A stretch of 64,000 nt of DNA. Origin: RGIG9608 sp045602425 (GTDB taxonomy: Bacteria > Bacteroidota > Bacteroidia > Bacteroidales > Paludibacteraceae). Positions 34,342 to 43,261 of this stretch are shown here, in pieces. The stretch is taken from contig JAZSBO010000005.1 of the NCBI GenBank assembly GCA_045602425.1, positions 1-64,000 of the forward strand, written 5' to 3'. The notes beneath the pieces are model-generated. The model was not told the DNA's origin. It did no database searches and saw nothing but the letters and a program-made list of their open reading frames with translations. The translations under genes were made by a program, and so were the position numbers. Every line of letters begins with the position of its first letter. Position 1 is the stretch's first letter.

Positions 34342-34689
34342 ATGAAAGAACTCTCTGAAAATCTCAAAAAAATAGGGAATCGAAATCCTTTTTCGGAACC
34401 TGAAAATTATTTTGAAAAATTACCCACAATAATAGACGCAAAAATTACATCTAAAAAGATATCTCTTTTCGAGAAAACTAAACCATTGCTTTATTTCGCT
34501 GCTATGTTTATAGGGTTTTACGTAGTAATACATTTCGCTCTTATTACATTGAATAGCGATATTGAACCATCAAAATCGACAACAGCACAAGCACATTTTC
34601 AAACTACCTCTGAAGATTCGTACTATAATTACATTGTAACAGAAATTGATGAAGATATGATAGTTGATTATTTATTAGCCGAAAACTAA
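34342..34689 (+). CDS. Putative membrane anti-sigma factor
   Basis: 115 residues with a soluble N-terminal part (about 45 residues; PFSEPENYFEKLP is typical of proteins following Bacteroidota ECF sigma genes), a single membrane helix (about 50-72) and a short acidic periplasmic tail. No canonical zinc anti-sigma motif (HxxxCxxC) is seen. The anti-sigma role is inferred from its position and topology. Confidence 0.65.
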   Translation: MKELSENLKKIGNRNPFSEPENYFEKLPTIIDAKITSKKISLFEKTKPLLYFAAMFIGFYVVIHFALITLNSDIEPSKSTTAQAHFQTTSEDSYYNYIVTEIDEDMIVDYLLAEN

Positions 34690-34695
34690 AAAATT

Positions 34696-35121
34696 ATGAA
34701 AAGAAGTTTGACATTTATCGTATTCGTCCTATCGTTGGCATCAGCATTTGCTCAACCAAAAGGGAAACCATCTATGGAAGAGATAAAAGCTCGAAAAATA
34801 GCTTACATAACAGAGATGGTACAACTAACACCCGAAGAAGCTCAAAATTTTTGGCCTTTGTACAATGAATTACAACAAAAAATTGCTGCACAACACAAAA
34901 AACGACACGATTTAGAAAAACAATTCAATTCAAACAATACAACTATTAACTACGAAGCTATAAACGATGAATTAGTGCAATTGCGTGTAGAAATTGTATT
35001 GCTTCAAAAAACCTATTACGAAAAATACAAAGCAATTCTTTCCGCCGAAAAAATAAATCGACTTTTTAAAGCCGAACACGGATTTAAAAAAGTATTACTG
35101 AAAGATTTCAATAAAAAATAA
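34696..35121 (+). CDS. Exported Spy/LTXXQ-like helical protein
   Basis: 141 residues: signal peptide ending ASAFAQ, then a highly charged all-helical mature protein with LTPEEAQNFWPLYNELQQK, the repeat-type motif seen in Spy/CpxP-related periplasmic proteins. In proteobacteria such proteins chaperone or sense misfolded envelope proteins. Six bases after the putative anti-sigma gene, so it probably reports to the sigma pathway (inference). Confidence 0.75.
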   Translation: MKRSLTFIVFVLSLASAFAQPKGKPSMEEIKARKIAYITEMVQLTPEEAQNFWPLYNELQQKIAAQHKKRHDLEKQFNSNNTTINYEAINDELVQLRVEIVLLQKTYYEKYKAILSAEKINRLFKAEHGFKKVLLKDFNKK

Positions 35122-35176
35122 TTCTTTTTAAGAAAATAAAGTTTAGGTTTCTTTTGCCAACAATCTAAAAAAACAT

Positions 35177-35184
35177 TACTTTTG
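35177..35184 (+). promoter_or_regulatory. -7 promoter element for tRNA-Cys
   Basis: TACTTTTG followed by CA, 10 bases before the mature tRNA. Confidence 0.7.
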
Positions 35185-35194
35185 CAACCGAAAT

Positions 35195-35268
35195 GGTTCC
35201 TTGGCCGAGCGGTTAGGCACCGGTCTGCAAAACCGTCTACAGCAGTTCGAATCTGCTAGGAACCTCCA
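35195..35268 (+). tRNA. tRNA-Cys (anticodon GCA)
   Basis: Acceptor stem GGTTCCT / AGGAACC, anticodon stem CGGT / ACCG around CTGCAAA giving anticodon GCA, T-loop TTCGAAT, and discriminator T (U73, a Cys identity base). The next three bases are CCA, so CCA appears encoded, unlike tRNA-Leu in this window. Confidence 0.95.
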
Positions 35269-35295
35269 AAGTCTACCAATTGGTAGACTTTTCTT
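35268..35295 (+). terminator. Terminator after tRNA-Cys
   Basis: AAAGTCTACC, AATT, GGTAGACTTT, then TCTTTT. Confidence 0.85.
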
Positions 35296-35318
35296 TTATA
35301 AAATTCCGATAAAAACAC

Positions 35319-35326
35319 TATTTTTG
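35319..35326 (+). promoter_or_regulatory. -7 promoter element for glyS
   Basis: TATTTTTG followed by CA, 38 bases before ATG 35365. Confidence 0.65.
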
Positions 35327-35364
35327 CAAAAATATACTTAAAAAAACAAAAAAAATATTAGAAT

Positions 35365-36912
35365 ATGGCTTCACAAGAAGATGTCTTTAAAAAATTAGTA
35401 GCCCATTGTAAGGAATATGGTTTTGTGTTTCCGTCAAGCGAAATCTATGATGGATTAGGAGCTGTGTACGACTATGGTCAGAATGGTGTTGAACTAAAAA
35501 ACAACATTAAAAAATATTGGTGGGATTCAATGACACTTTTGCATGAAAACATTGTAGGTATTGATGCTGCAATTTTTATGCACCCGACCACTTGGAAAGC
35601 ATCAGGACACGTAGATGCCTTTAACGACCCGTTGATAGATAATCGTGATTCAAAAAAACGCTATCGTGCAGATGTTTTGATAGAAGAACAATTAGCAAAA
35701 TACGATGAGAAAATAAACAAAGAATGCGACAAAGCAGCAAAACGCTTTGGTGAATCATTTGACAAAGAAATGTTTTGTCAAACTAATGCACGTGTACAAG
35801 ATTATATTGCAAAACGCAACAATCTACACGAACGCTTTGCAAAAGCAATGAACAACAATGATTTAGATGCTTTGAAACAAATCATTTTAGATGAAGCCAT
35901 TGTATGCCCTATTTCTGGCACAAAAAATTGGACTGATGTACGTCAATTCAATCTAATGTTTTCCACAGAAATGGGTTCAACTGCCGATGGAGCAATGAAA
36001 ATTTATCTTCGCCCAGAAACAGCACAAGGTATTTTTGTAAACTACTTAAATGTGCAAAAAACAGGTCGTATGAAAATTCCTTTTGGTATTGCACAAATAG
36101 GTAAGGCATTCCGAAATGAGATTGTTGCTCGTCAATTTGTATTCCGTATGCGAGAATTTGAACAAATGGAAATGCAGTTTTTCGTTCGTCCGGGTGATGA
36201 AATGAAATGGTTTGAGCATTGGAAACAATTCCGCTTAAAATGGCATAAAGCTCTTGGGCTTGGTGATAAAAAATATCGTTATCACGATCACGACAAATTA
36301 GCACATTATGCTAATGCTGCAACCGATATCGAATTTGAAATGCCTTTTGGATTTAAGGAAGTAGAAGGTATTCATAGCCGTACAAATTTCGATCTAAGCC
36401 AACATTCACAATATTCAGGCAAAAAAATTGAATATTTCGATCCTGAAATAAATCAATCGTACACTCCTTATGTAATAGAAACTTCGATAGGCGTTGATCG
36501 TATGTTTTTATCAATAATGTCAGCTGCATATTGCGAAGAACAACTTGATAATGGAGACTCTCGTGTAGTTTTGAAATTGCCTGCAGTATTAGCTCCTATT
36601 AAAGTGTGTGTAATGCCCCTTGTAAAAAAAGATGGGCTACCAGAAAAGGCTCGTGAAATTATGGACTCACTGAAGTTTGAGTTTCATTGTGCGTATGACG
36701 AAAAAGATTCTATAGGAAAACGTTATCGTCGTCAAGATGCGGTAGGAACTCCATTCTGTATAACCATTGACCACCAGACATTAGAAGATGAATGCGTAAC
36801 AATACGCTATCGTGACACTATGCAACAAGAACGCGTAAAAATTACAGATTTACATAATATTGTAGATAAACAAGTGAATATGAAAAACTTATTCCGAAAA
36901 ATAATGGAATAA
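35365..36912 (+). CDS. glyS: Glycyl-tRNA synthetase, single-chain class II type
   Basis: 515 residues, the homodimeric (eukaryote/Gram-positive-like) form rather than the alpha2beta2 GlyQS. Class II core with motif 1 near GYVFPS-like FVFPSSEIYDGLG, motif 2 in IGKAFRNEI and VFRMREFEQMEM, motif 3 around ETSIGVDRMFLS; the C-terminal 110 residues are the anticodon-binding domain (VCVMPLVKK onward). Preceded by tRNA-Cys and its terminator, with its own promoter. Confidence 0.95.
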   Translation: MASQEDVFKKLVAHCKEYGFVFPSSEIYDGLGAVYDYGQNGVELKNNIKKYWWDSMTLLHENIVGIDAAIFMHPTTWKASGHVDAFNDPLIDNRDSKKRYRADVLIEEQLAKYDEKINKECDKAAKRFGESFDKEMFCQTNARVQDYIAKRNNLHERFAKAMNNNDLDALKQIILDEAIVCPISGTKNWTDVRQFNLMFSTEMGSTADGAMKIYLRPETAQGIFVNYLNVQKTGRMKIPFGIAQIGKAFRNEIVARQFVFRMREFEQMEMQFFVRPGDEMKWFEHWKQFRLKWHKALGLGDKKYRYHDHDKLAHYANAATDIEFEMPFGFKEVEGIHSRTNFDLSQHSQYSGKKIEYFDPEINQSYTPYVIETSIGVDRMFLSIMSAAYCEEQLDNGDSRVVLKLPAVLAPIKVCVMPLVKKDGLPEKAREIMDSLKFEFHCAYDEKDSIGKRYRRQDAVGTPFCITIDHQTLEDECVTIRYRDTMQQERVKITDLHNIVDKQVNMKNLFRKIME

Positions 36913-36924
36913 CAAAAACAAACG

Positions 36925-36960
36925 AAAAGGTGAAGGTTTTTCTTTGCCTTTTTTATTTTT
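36925..36960 (+). terminator. Probable terminator of glyS
   Basis: AAAAGG paired with CCTTTT (imperfect inner stem) followed by a T-rich run; the T-run merges with the promoter of the next gene. Confidence 0.55.
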
Positions 36961-36961
36961 G
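36954..36961 (+). promoter_or_regulatory. -7 promoter element close to the NadR-type kinase start
   Basis: TATTTTTG ends 9 bases before ATG 36971, leaving almost no 5' leader. Confidence 0.5.
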
Positions 36962-36970
36962 AAGCAATAA

Positions 36971-37477
36971 ATGAAAAAAGTTGCACTGATAGGTCCAGAA
37001 TCAACAGGGAAAACAACCTTATGTGAGCAATTAGCTCAATATTTCAACACAGAATGGATTCCTGAATACGCACGCACATACGTAAAGAAGTTGGGTCGGG
37101 AATACAACTATGATGACATTGAACATATTGCAAAAACACAACTAATGCAATTCAAATCAAAAGAGGAAGGAAGCAATTTAGTTTTTTTTGATACCGATTT
37201 GATTATTACAAAAATATGGTTTTCAGAATGTTACAACAAAATACCTGAATGGATGAATACAGCCATTTACGAACAAAACGTACAACTTTATTTACTCTGT
37301 CAGCCCGATCTATTATGGGAATATGATGCAGTAAGAGAAAATGCCCACAACAGACAATATCTGTACAATTGCTACAAAAAAGAGATAGAACAACTTTCAA
37401 TTCCATTTTCTGAGATAAGTGGTTTGGGTAACATCCGAATCAAAAATGCTATTGATGCAGTAAAAAGAATTATTTAG
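36971..37477 (+). CDS. NadR-type nicotinamide riboside kinase-like P-loop protein
   Basis: 168 residues. P-loop GPESTGKTTL (8-17), WIPEYARTYV following it (the substrate-side motif of NadR C-terminal domains) and FFDTDLIITKIW as Walker B-like. This corresponds to the kinase domain of NadR without the adenylyltransferase or HTH parts. Expected reaction: phosphorylation of nicotinamide riboside to NMN for NAD salvage. No transporter (PnuC) or TonB receptor is nearby. cysE follows after one base. Confidence 0.85.
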   Translation: MKKVALIGPESTGKTTLCEQLAQYFNTEWIPEYARTYVKKLGREYNYDDIEHIAKTQLMQFKSKEEGSNLVFFDTDLIITKIWFSECYNKIPEWMNTAIYEQNVQLYLLCQPDLLWEYDAVRENAHNRQYLYNCYKKEIEQLSIPFSEISGLGNIRIKNAIDAVKRII

Positions 37478-37478
37478 T

Positions 37479-38345
37479 ATGGATAATAAATTGACAGCGA
37501 CAATTGATAAACTGTCGCAATTAGAATCATTTGAAGCACTATTTCACCACCAAAAAACTGATACGGTATTACCTTCAATTGATGAGTTAAGCAAAATTGT
37601 ATTGCTAACAAGAAAAATCCTTTTCCCTGGCTATTTTGGGAACTCAACTATTCATTCTGAAAACGTACGCTATTATATTGGCGTTCAAACAGAAAAACTA
37701 AAAAATTCCCTAACAGAGCAAATCTATGCAGGGCTTTGTTTCTCAAGCGAGATCCAAAAGAAAAACAAATATCGAGATTTAGCAAAGCAAATAGCATTAC
37801 AATTTATCGAACAAATGCCTACCCTTCGAGAAACACTTAGCACCGATGTTGATGCAGCTTTCAATGGAGATCCTGCAGCAAAAAGCAAAAGTGAAGTAAT
37901 CCTTTGTTATCCTGCTATTAGAGCCATTTCCAATTATCGAATCGCTCACGAATTATTTTTGCTAAATGTTCCTATCATACCACGAATCATTACCGAAATG
38001 GCTCATTCGGAAACAGGAATCGATATTCATCCTGCAGCAAAAATCGGGCGTTATTTCACAATTGATCACGGAACGGGTGTAGTAATTGGTGAAACGGCGA
38101 TAATTGGTGAGAATGTAAAACTTTATCAAGGCGTAACATTAGGGGCAAAAAGTTTCCCTTTAGATGCAGATGGCAATCCAATAAAAGGTATTTTACGACA
38201 CCCTATCATCGAAGACAATGTGATAATTTATTCAAATTCTACTATTTTAGGAAGAATAACTATCGGGAAGAATTCCATTATTGGAGGGAATATTTGGGTA
38301 GATAAAAATGTACCTGCCGGAACAAAATTAATACAGAAAAAATAA
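37479..38345 (+). CDS. cysE: Serine O-acetyltransferase
   Basis: Makes O-acetylserine for cysteine synthesis. 288 residues: a helical N-terminal half (1 to about 165) and a left-handed beta-helix of hexapeptide repeats (IGRYFTIDHGTGVVIGETA, IGENVKLYQGVTLGA) that binds acetyl-CoA; the His in TIDHGTG and Asp/His residues of this motif form the active site. The N-terminal half is longer than in short Gram-positive forms. Ends overlapping the methyltransferase gene by one base (TAATG). Confidence 0.9.
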   Translation: MDNKLTATIDKLSQLESFEALFHHQKTDTVLPSIDELSKIVLLTRKILFPGYFGNSTIHSENVRYYIGVQTEKLKNSLTEQIYAGLCFSSEIQKKNKYRDLAKQIALQFIEQMPTLRETLSTDVDAAFNGDPAAKSKSEVILCYPAIRAISNYRIAHELFLLNVPIIPRIITEMAHSETGIDIHPAAKIGRYFTIDHGTGVVIGETAIIGENVKLYQGVTLGAKSFPLDADGNPIKGILRHPIIEDNVIIYSNSTILGRITIGKNSIIGGNIWVDKNVPAGTKLIQKK

Positions 38346-39529
38346 TGAACGAGAAATCATTTTTAGCAAAAACGTTTTTAGGATTAGAATATGTTTTGGC
38401 AAAAGAGCTTGTCGATCTTGGAGCAAACAACGTACAAATTGCCCGACGGGCAGTTTCTTTCACAGGTAACAAAGCTCTACTTTATCGTGCAAATCTATCG
38501 TGCCGAACAGCGTTACGCATATTAATGCCAATTTTAACTTTCAAGGCAAAAAATGCTGATGAAGTATATGAAAAAGTCAAACAAATAGATTGGACAAAAT
38601 ATCTTGACGTCAAAAAAACATTTAGTATAGATGCCACAGTTTATTCAGAAACCTTTACTCATTCTAAATTTGTGGCTTATAGAGTAAAAGATGCTATTGC
38701 TGATTTTTTTATGGAAAAACAAGGTAAACGTCCTTCGGTAAGAATCAACAATCCTGATCTATTTCTAAACATTCACATTTCGCACAACGACTGTACGCTC
38801 TCTCTTGATAGTTCTGGCGAGTCGTTACATCACCGCGGTTATAGACAAGAACAAACCGAAGCTCCTCTTAACGAAGTGTTAGCAGCAGGCATGTTACTAT
38901 TATCTGGTTGGAATGGAGAATGCGATTTTGTAGATCCAATGTGTGGTTCAGGAACACTACTAATAGAAGCAGCTCTAATAGCACTCAATATTCCTCCATG
39001 CATCTATCGACGACAATTTGCTTTTGAAAAATGGTGTGATTTCGACCGCGATTTGTTTGACGAAATATACAATGACGATTCACAAGAACGTGATTTTAAT
39101 CACAAAATTTATGGTTCTGACATTTCGGTTAGAGCTTTACAGATTTGTCGAAAAAATATTGAATCTGCAGGTTTATCTAAATTTATAACAGTAGAACATG
39201 CTCCTATTTTAGAATTTAAACCTTACGCACGAAAAGCTTTGATGGTAACCAATCCTCCTTACGGAGAGCGACTTAAATTATCGGATTTAGATGTACTATA
39301 CGCAGAATTAGGTTCTTTGTTGAAACATAAATTTACAGGAAACATGGCTTGGGTTATAAGTTCACAAACCTCTTGTTTATCAAAAATAGGCTTACATCCT
39401 TCTAAAAAAATAAAACTAAAAAACGGTGATTTAGATTGTGAATTTTGGAATTTTGAAATTTTTGCAGGGAAACGAAAAAAACATTTAATGACATCAAAAG
39501 ATCCATATAAAAAAAGATATAATCCTTAA
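38345..39529 (+). CDS. THUMP-domain 23S rRNA methyltransferase (RlmL N-terminal half type)
   Basis: 394 residues. N-terminal ferredoxin-like region and THUMP domain (about 5-160) for RNA binding, then a class I SAM methyltransferase: motif I DPMCGSGTLLIEAAL (near 198) and catalytic TNPPYGERL (near 303). This matches the half of RlmKL that makes m2G2445 in 23S rRNA (RlmL); the RlmK half is missing, as in many bacteria. rRNA specificity is by family inference. Confidence 0.9.
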   Translation: MNEKSFLAKTFLGLEYVLAKELVDLGANNVQIARRAVSFTGNKALLYRANLSCRTALRILMPILTFKAKNADEVYEKVKQIDWTKYLDVKKTFSIDATVYSETFTHSKFVAYRVKDAIADFFMEKQGKRPSVRINNPDLFLNIHISHNDCTLSLDSSGESLHHRGYRQEQTEAPLNEVLAAGMLLLSGWNGECDFVDPMCGSGTLLIEAALIALNIPPCIYRRQFAFEKWCDFDRDLFDEIYNDDSQERDFNHKIYGSDISVRALQICRKNIESAGLSKFITVEHAPILEFKPYARKALMVTNPPYGERLKLSDLDVLYAELGSLLKHKFTGNMAWVISSQTSCLSKIGLHPSKKIKLKNGDLDCEFWNFEIFAGKRKKHLMTSKDPYKKRYNP

Positions 39530-39573
39530 AAATTTCTAGCATAAGAAAAAGAAAATAACGATTTAACTGGGGA

Positions 39574-42135
39574 TCACATTGATGTAAGCGAACAAACCAG
39601 TTTTTCGTGTCCTCTTTTTCCCGAAGGATGCAAAAATTCAACATAGATAACATATACGCCAACATTACAAAGAGAATTATCGTTGTTCGTTCCGTCCCAA
39701 AAAAATGTACCAGAATGCCCCACAACGAAATTGTTTTGAAGTTTTTTGATAGCAATACCATTAGCAGTAAATATCTCTATTGATACAACAAAACCATTTT
39801 CTGGTAGTTGATAATTTATCTGAAGCAAATCTTGATATCCATCATTATCTGGCGAAAAATTTAGCGTTGCTAAACTGAATAAATTATCACTAACTTGTTG
39901 ATTATAAAGATCCATATACTGTGAATTTATTTGACAAGGTGTTCCATATCCAACACTTGATGCTGCTGATTGCCACGACTCCGCATCTTGTGTTGGCAAA
40001 TTAGGATTAACACGTTCAAGTGCCACTCCTTCTGAATTTTTAATAAATACGTGGTGCATTTTTTCAGTATAAGCAAACTCATCAAAAACAAAACCTTCTT
40101 TGTTTATAAAAACAACATTACCTTCCTCATCAGGCAAGGTAGGTAAATTAATATTTTTTAAAAACGCATCAATAGGCGTTTGATATTGTTCTTTTACCTT
40201 ATCAGTATTCGAAGTTAAAACCAAATAAGAGTTTGGATAAAAAGGCTCATTATGAGCAGTTATTGCAATACGTTTTTGCAATTCTCCATCTTTACGTGTA
40301 GTTACAAATATTTCAGAAAGATTTAACGTTTTTCCACTAAAATTGAATAACTCTACATAATCAACGCCATCATTTTTGGGATTAAATAGAATCTCATTGA
40401 TTACTATATCTTGATAATATTTAGGTATTTGCGGGAATGTTATTGGTACAATTTGAGTCTTCAAAGGAAGATTAGAAACATCTTTTAGGTTTGTTATTAT
40501 AAGCGTATCATTATCTGATTCTAACATATTTCCTTCCAAAACAAGTGTTAAAATTCGATTGTCTGGTTGCTCTATTTTTAACTGTTTTATGGTTGTATTA
40601 TTAAGCAAATAGTTATTTAAATCAAGGCAACTATTTACTTCCATTTCTTTAGTAAATCGGATACGTAATGTATCAGGAGCATCGACCGAAACATACTCAA
40701 TAGACGGATACAAAGTATCTAAAAGCTCTTGTGCTACAGAATTTTTCCTCGCAGGAGTTCCTCCCATTTTATCTATAGATGCGACCCAATTATTTATAAT
40801 GGAAAAATTCTCTGTATCAACACGTTCAAGCGACCATCCCCCATCTTTTTTCAATTCACTATCGTACCACTCGTTAGTATATTCAATCCAATCAACACAT
40901 TGATTTGTAGTTGCAAAAAGACTTAACATTGAACTAGAAATATTCATTGACGAAAGCGACGAAACAGCACAACAAGTGCCAAATTCTCTGAACTCTAACG
41001 TATCACTTGCCGAACAAACAAGCAAAAACTCTTTTTCCGACAATATTATATCGGGAATTTTATATTTAGATTTTCCTACGTTTAAAATCCAATTTTTCAA
41101 TCGAATATCAAATGCACTTCTGTTATACAATTCTATAAATTTAGCATTTGGCAAAGCAACCTGTGGTTCAGGGTCAGCAAGTATTTCGTTAAAAATCACA
41201 TCTTTGCGACTTGGTACATAAAGAGAAAAAATACTATCCGCAAGTCTATTCGAACTTTTATCACATATACCAGAAAGTTTTATTTCATGTAAAACTCCTT
41301 TTTCCATTTCTTCAGAGAAAGTTACTTCAAATTCAAAAGAATTGATTTTTTCAAATTGTCTCAAACTATTATTAATCAGTTCTATATCAAAATTTTCAGT
41401 TTGAATCTCTTCAGAAAAAATTATCTTGATTTGATCAGCAGCTGTAATTTCATAATCAAGAATTGTAGGTTGCGTTTTATCCTCATATTTTTCACCATCA
41501 ATAAAGATATTGTCGAAAAAATATTTACCAACATTAGTTTTCGAATAAGCAATAAAAATACCTGAATATTGACTTCCTAAAATCTCATCATCGAAGCAAC
41601 TACCTTCGCAGGTAAAATCTGTTTCGTCATTTATTTTACTATACAATTGCCAATTGCCAACACCATCATAAACAACCTTCAAATCAACCGTAAATTGCTG
41701 AAAATCCACACGTTTATCACTTCCATCAATAATCTTAGTTCTTGTATTTCCTGTTTGTTTATAAAGAGATATTTCATCATTAGTATTTCCAATCATTACA
41801 AAATAGCCATTAAGCGAACTTGTAAGATCTGAAACGTCAGACGTAAGATAAAATCGCACATAATTTGCTGACGAAGTAGAGGTATTTATTTTTATCTGCA
41901 TTTGCCAAACAGCATCTATTGCGACTTCTGATTTTGTACTTAAATAAGCTTGTGTGTTATTTATATATTCTGTATCATAAGAAAGTTTTAATTGCTCATT
42001 TTCTATCACAAAAAGTTCTGTTGTTCCTATCCATGCAGGATTATTAGTAAAATCACTATCTGCAAAATTTTCAATAACCTGTGCTTGCAAACAATATGTA
42101 AACAATATTGAGCATATTCCTATAATTCTTTTCAT
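39574..42135 (-). CDS. Secreted lamin-tail-domain protein
   Basis: 853 residues: signal peptide to about residue 19 (FTYCLQAQ), a laminin-G-like beta domain (about 20-215), Ig-like parts with KIIFSEEIQ-type motifs, lamin tail domains at about 310-420 (VIFNEILADPEPQ) and 570-690 (IVINEILFNPKNDGVDYVEL), and a FlgD-Ig-like C-terminus (FSPDNDGYQDLLQINY, FFWDGTNNDNS). Such proteins are surface or secreted in Bacteroidota. The C-terminal domain could be a T9SS type B-like signal but lacks a clear ending. Monocistronic; ligand unknown. Confidence 0.82.
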   Translation of the reverse strand: MKRIIGICSILFTYCLQAQVIENFADSDFTNNPAWIGTTELFVIENEQLKLSYDTEYINNTQAYLSTKSEVAIDAVWQMQIKINTSTSSANYVRFYLTSDVSDLTSSLNGYFVMIGNTNDEISLYKQTGNTRTKIIDGSDKRVDFQQFTVDLKVVYDGVGNWQLYSKINDETDFTCEGSCFDDEILGSQYSGIFIAYSKTNVGKYFFDNIFIDGEKYEDKTQPTILDYEITAADQIKIIFSEEIQTENFDIELINNSLRQFEKINSFEFEVTFSEEMEKGVLHEIKLSGICDKSSNRLADSIFSLYVPSRKDVIFNEILADPEPQVALPNAKFIELYNRSAFDIRLKNWILNVGKSKYKIPDIILSEKEFLLVCSASDTLEFREFGTCCAVSSLSSMNISSSMLSLFATTNQCVDWIEYTNEWYDSELKKDGGWSLERVDTENFSIINNWVASIDKMGGTPARKNSVAQELLDTLYPSIEYVSVDAPDTLRIRFTKEMEVNSCLDLNNYLLNNTTIKQLKIEQPDNRILTLVLEGNMLESDNDTLIITNLKDVSNLPLKTQIVPITFPQIPKYYQDIVINEILFNPKNDGVDYVELFNFSGKTLNLSEIFVTTRKDGELQKRIAITAHNEPFYPNSYLVLTSNTDKVKEQYQTPIDAFLKNINLPTLPDEEGNVVFINKEGFVFDEFAYTEKMHHVFIKNSEGVALERVNPNLPTQDAESWQSAASSVGYGTPCQINSQYMDLYNQQVSDNLFSLATLNFSPDNDGYQDLLQINYQLPENGFVVSIEIFTANGIAIKKLQNNFVVGHSGTFFWDGTNNDNSLCNVGVYVIYVEFLHPSGKRGHEKLVCSLTSM

Positions 42136-42165
42136 AACCGTAATGAGTTTACCATTAGAAAATTG

Positions 42166-42173
42166 TACTTTTG
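42166..42173 (+). promoter_or_regulatory. -7 promoter element for asd
   Basis: TACTTTTG followed by CA, 68 bases before ATG 42242. Confidence 0.6.
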
Positions 42174-42241
42174 CAATTTTAAAATTTATTTCTGTAAAAA
42201 AGGTATTTTAAATTGAAAATAAAACTAATATTTAAATAAAT

Positions 42242-43249
42242 ATGAAAGTAGCTATTGTAGGAGCAAGCGGTGCCGTAGGGCAAGAATTTTTAAGAGTTTT
42301 AGAAGAACGTCGTTTCCCATTAGACGAACTTCTTTTGTTTGGTTCAGCACGTAGTGCAGGCAAAAAATACATTTTTCGTGAAAAAGAAATTGAAGTAAAA
42401 GAATTGCAAAAAAACGACGATTTCAAAGATGTTGATATTGCTTTCACATCAGCAGGAGCTAGTATTTCAAAGGAATTTGCAGATACAATTACAAAACATG
42501 GAGCAGTAATGATTGATAATTCATCAGCATTTCGTATGGACGAAAACATCCCATTGGTTGTTCCCGAAGTCAATGCAGAAGATGCAAAAATACGTCCTCG
42601 AGGCATTATCGCAAACCCAAATTGCACAACTATACAAATGGTAGTAGCATTAAAAGCTATTGAAAATGTTTCGCATATTACTCGCGTACATGTAGCTACT
42701 TACCAAGCAGCAAGCGGTGCTGGTGCGGCAGCTATGGCAGAGCTCGAACAACAATATCGCGAAGTACTCAATGGAGGAATTGCTACAGTAAATAAATTTG
42801 CTTACCAATTGGCTTTCAACGTGATACCTCAAATTGATATTTTTACCGAAAATGGTTACACTAAAGAGGAAATGAAAATGTACAATGAAACTCGTAAAAT
42901 AATGCATTCTGATATTATGGTTAGTGCCACTTGTGTACGTGTTCCTTCACTGCGAGCACATTCGGAAGCAATTTGGTGTGAAACAGAACACGAACTTTCT
43001 CTTGATGAGATACGTAAGGCTTTTGCTAACGGGATAGGAGTAGTTTTGCAGGATAATCCTACTGAAAAACAATACCCTATGCCCCTTTTCCTTTCTGGCA
43101 AAGATCCTGTTTTTGTTGGACGCATCCGTAAAGATTTAGCTAACCCAAAAGGAATCTCTTTTTGGTGCGTCAGCGACCAGATAAAAAAAGGTGCAGCTTT
43201 GAATGCTGTGCAAATAGCTGAATATTTGATTAGTGAAAATGCATTATAA
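42242..43249 (+). CDS. asd: Aspartate-semialdehyde dehydrogenase
   Basis: Reduces aspartyl phosphate to the semialdehyde, the branch point to Lys/diaminopimelate, Thr and Met. 335 residues: N-terminal NADP-binding GASGAVGQEF (7-16), nucleophile Cys in ANPNCTT near residue 126, and catalytic His in the C-terminal part (PSLRAHSEAIW). Probably cotranscribed with purB 12 bases downstream. Confidence 0.95.
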   Translation: MKVAIVGASGAVGQEFLRVLEERRFPLDELLLFGSARSAGKKYIFREKEIEVKELQKNDDFKDVDIAFTSAGASISKEFADTITKHGAVMIDNSSAFRMDENIPLVVPEVNAEDAKIRPRGIIANPNCTTIQMVVALKAIENVSHITRVHVATYQAASGAGAAAMAELEQQYREVLNGGIATVNKFAYQLAFNVIPQIDIFTENGYTKEEMKMYNETRKIMHSDIMVSATCVRVPSLRAHSEAIWCETEHELSLDEIRKAFANGIGVVLQDNPTEKQYPMPLFLSGKDPVFVGRIRKDLANPKGISFWCVSDQIKKGAALNAVQIAEYLISENAL

Positions 43250-43261
43250 ATACGATTTGAT

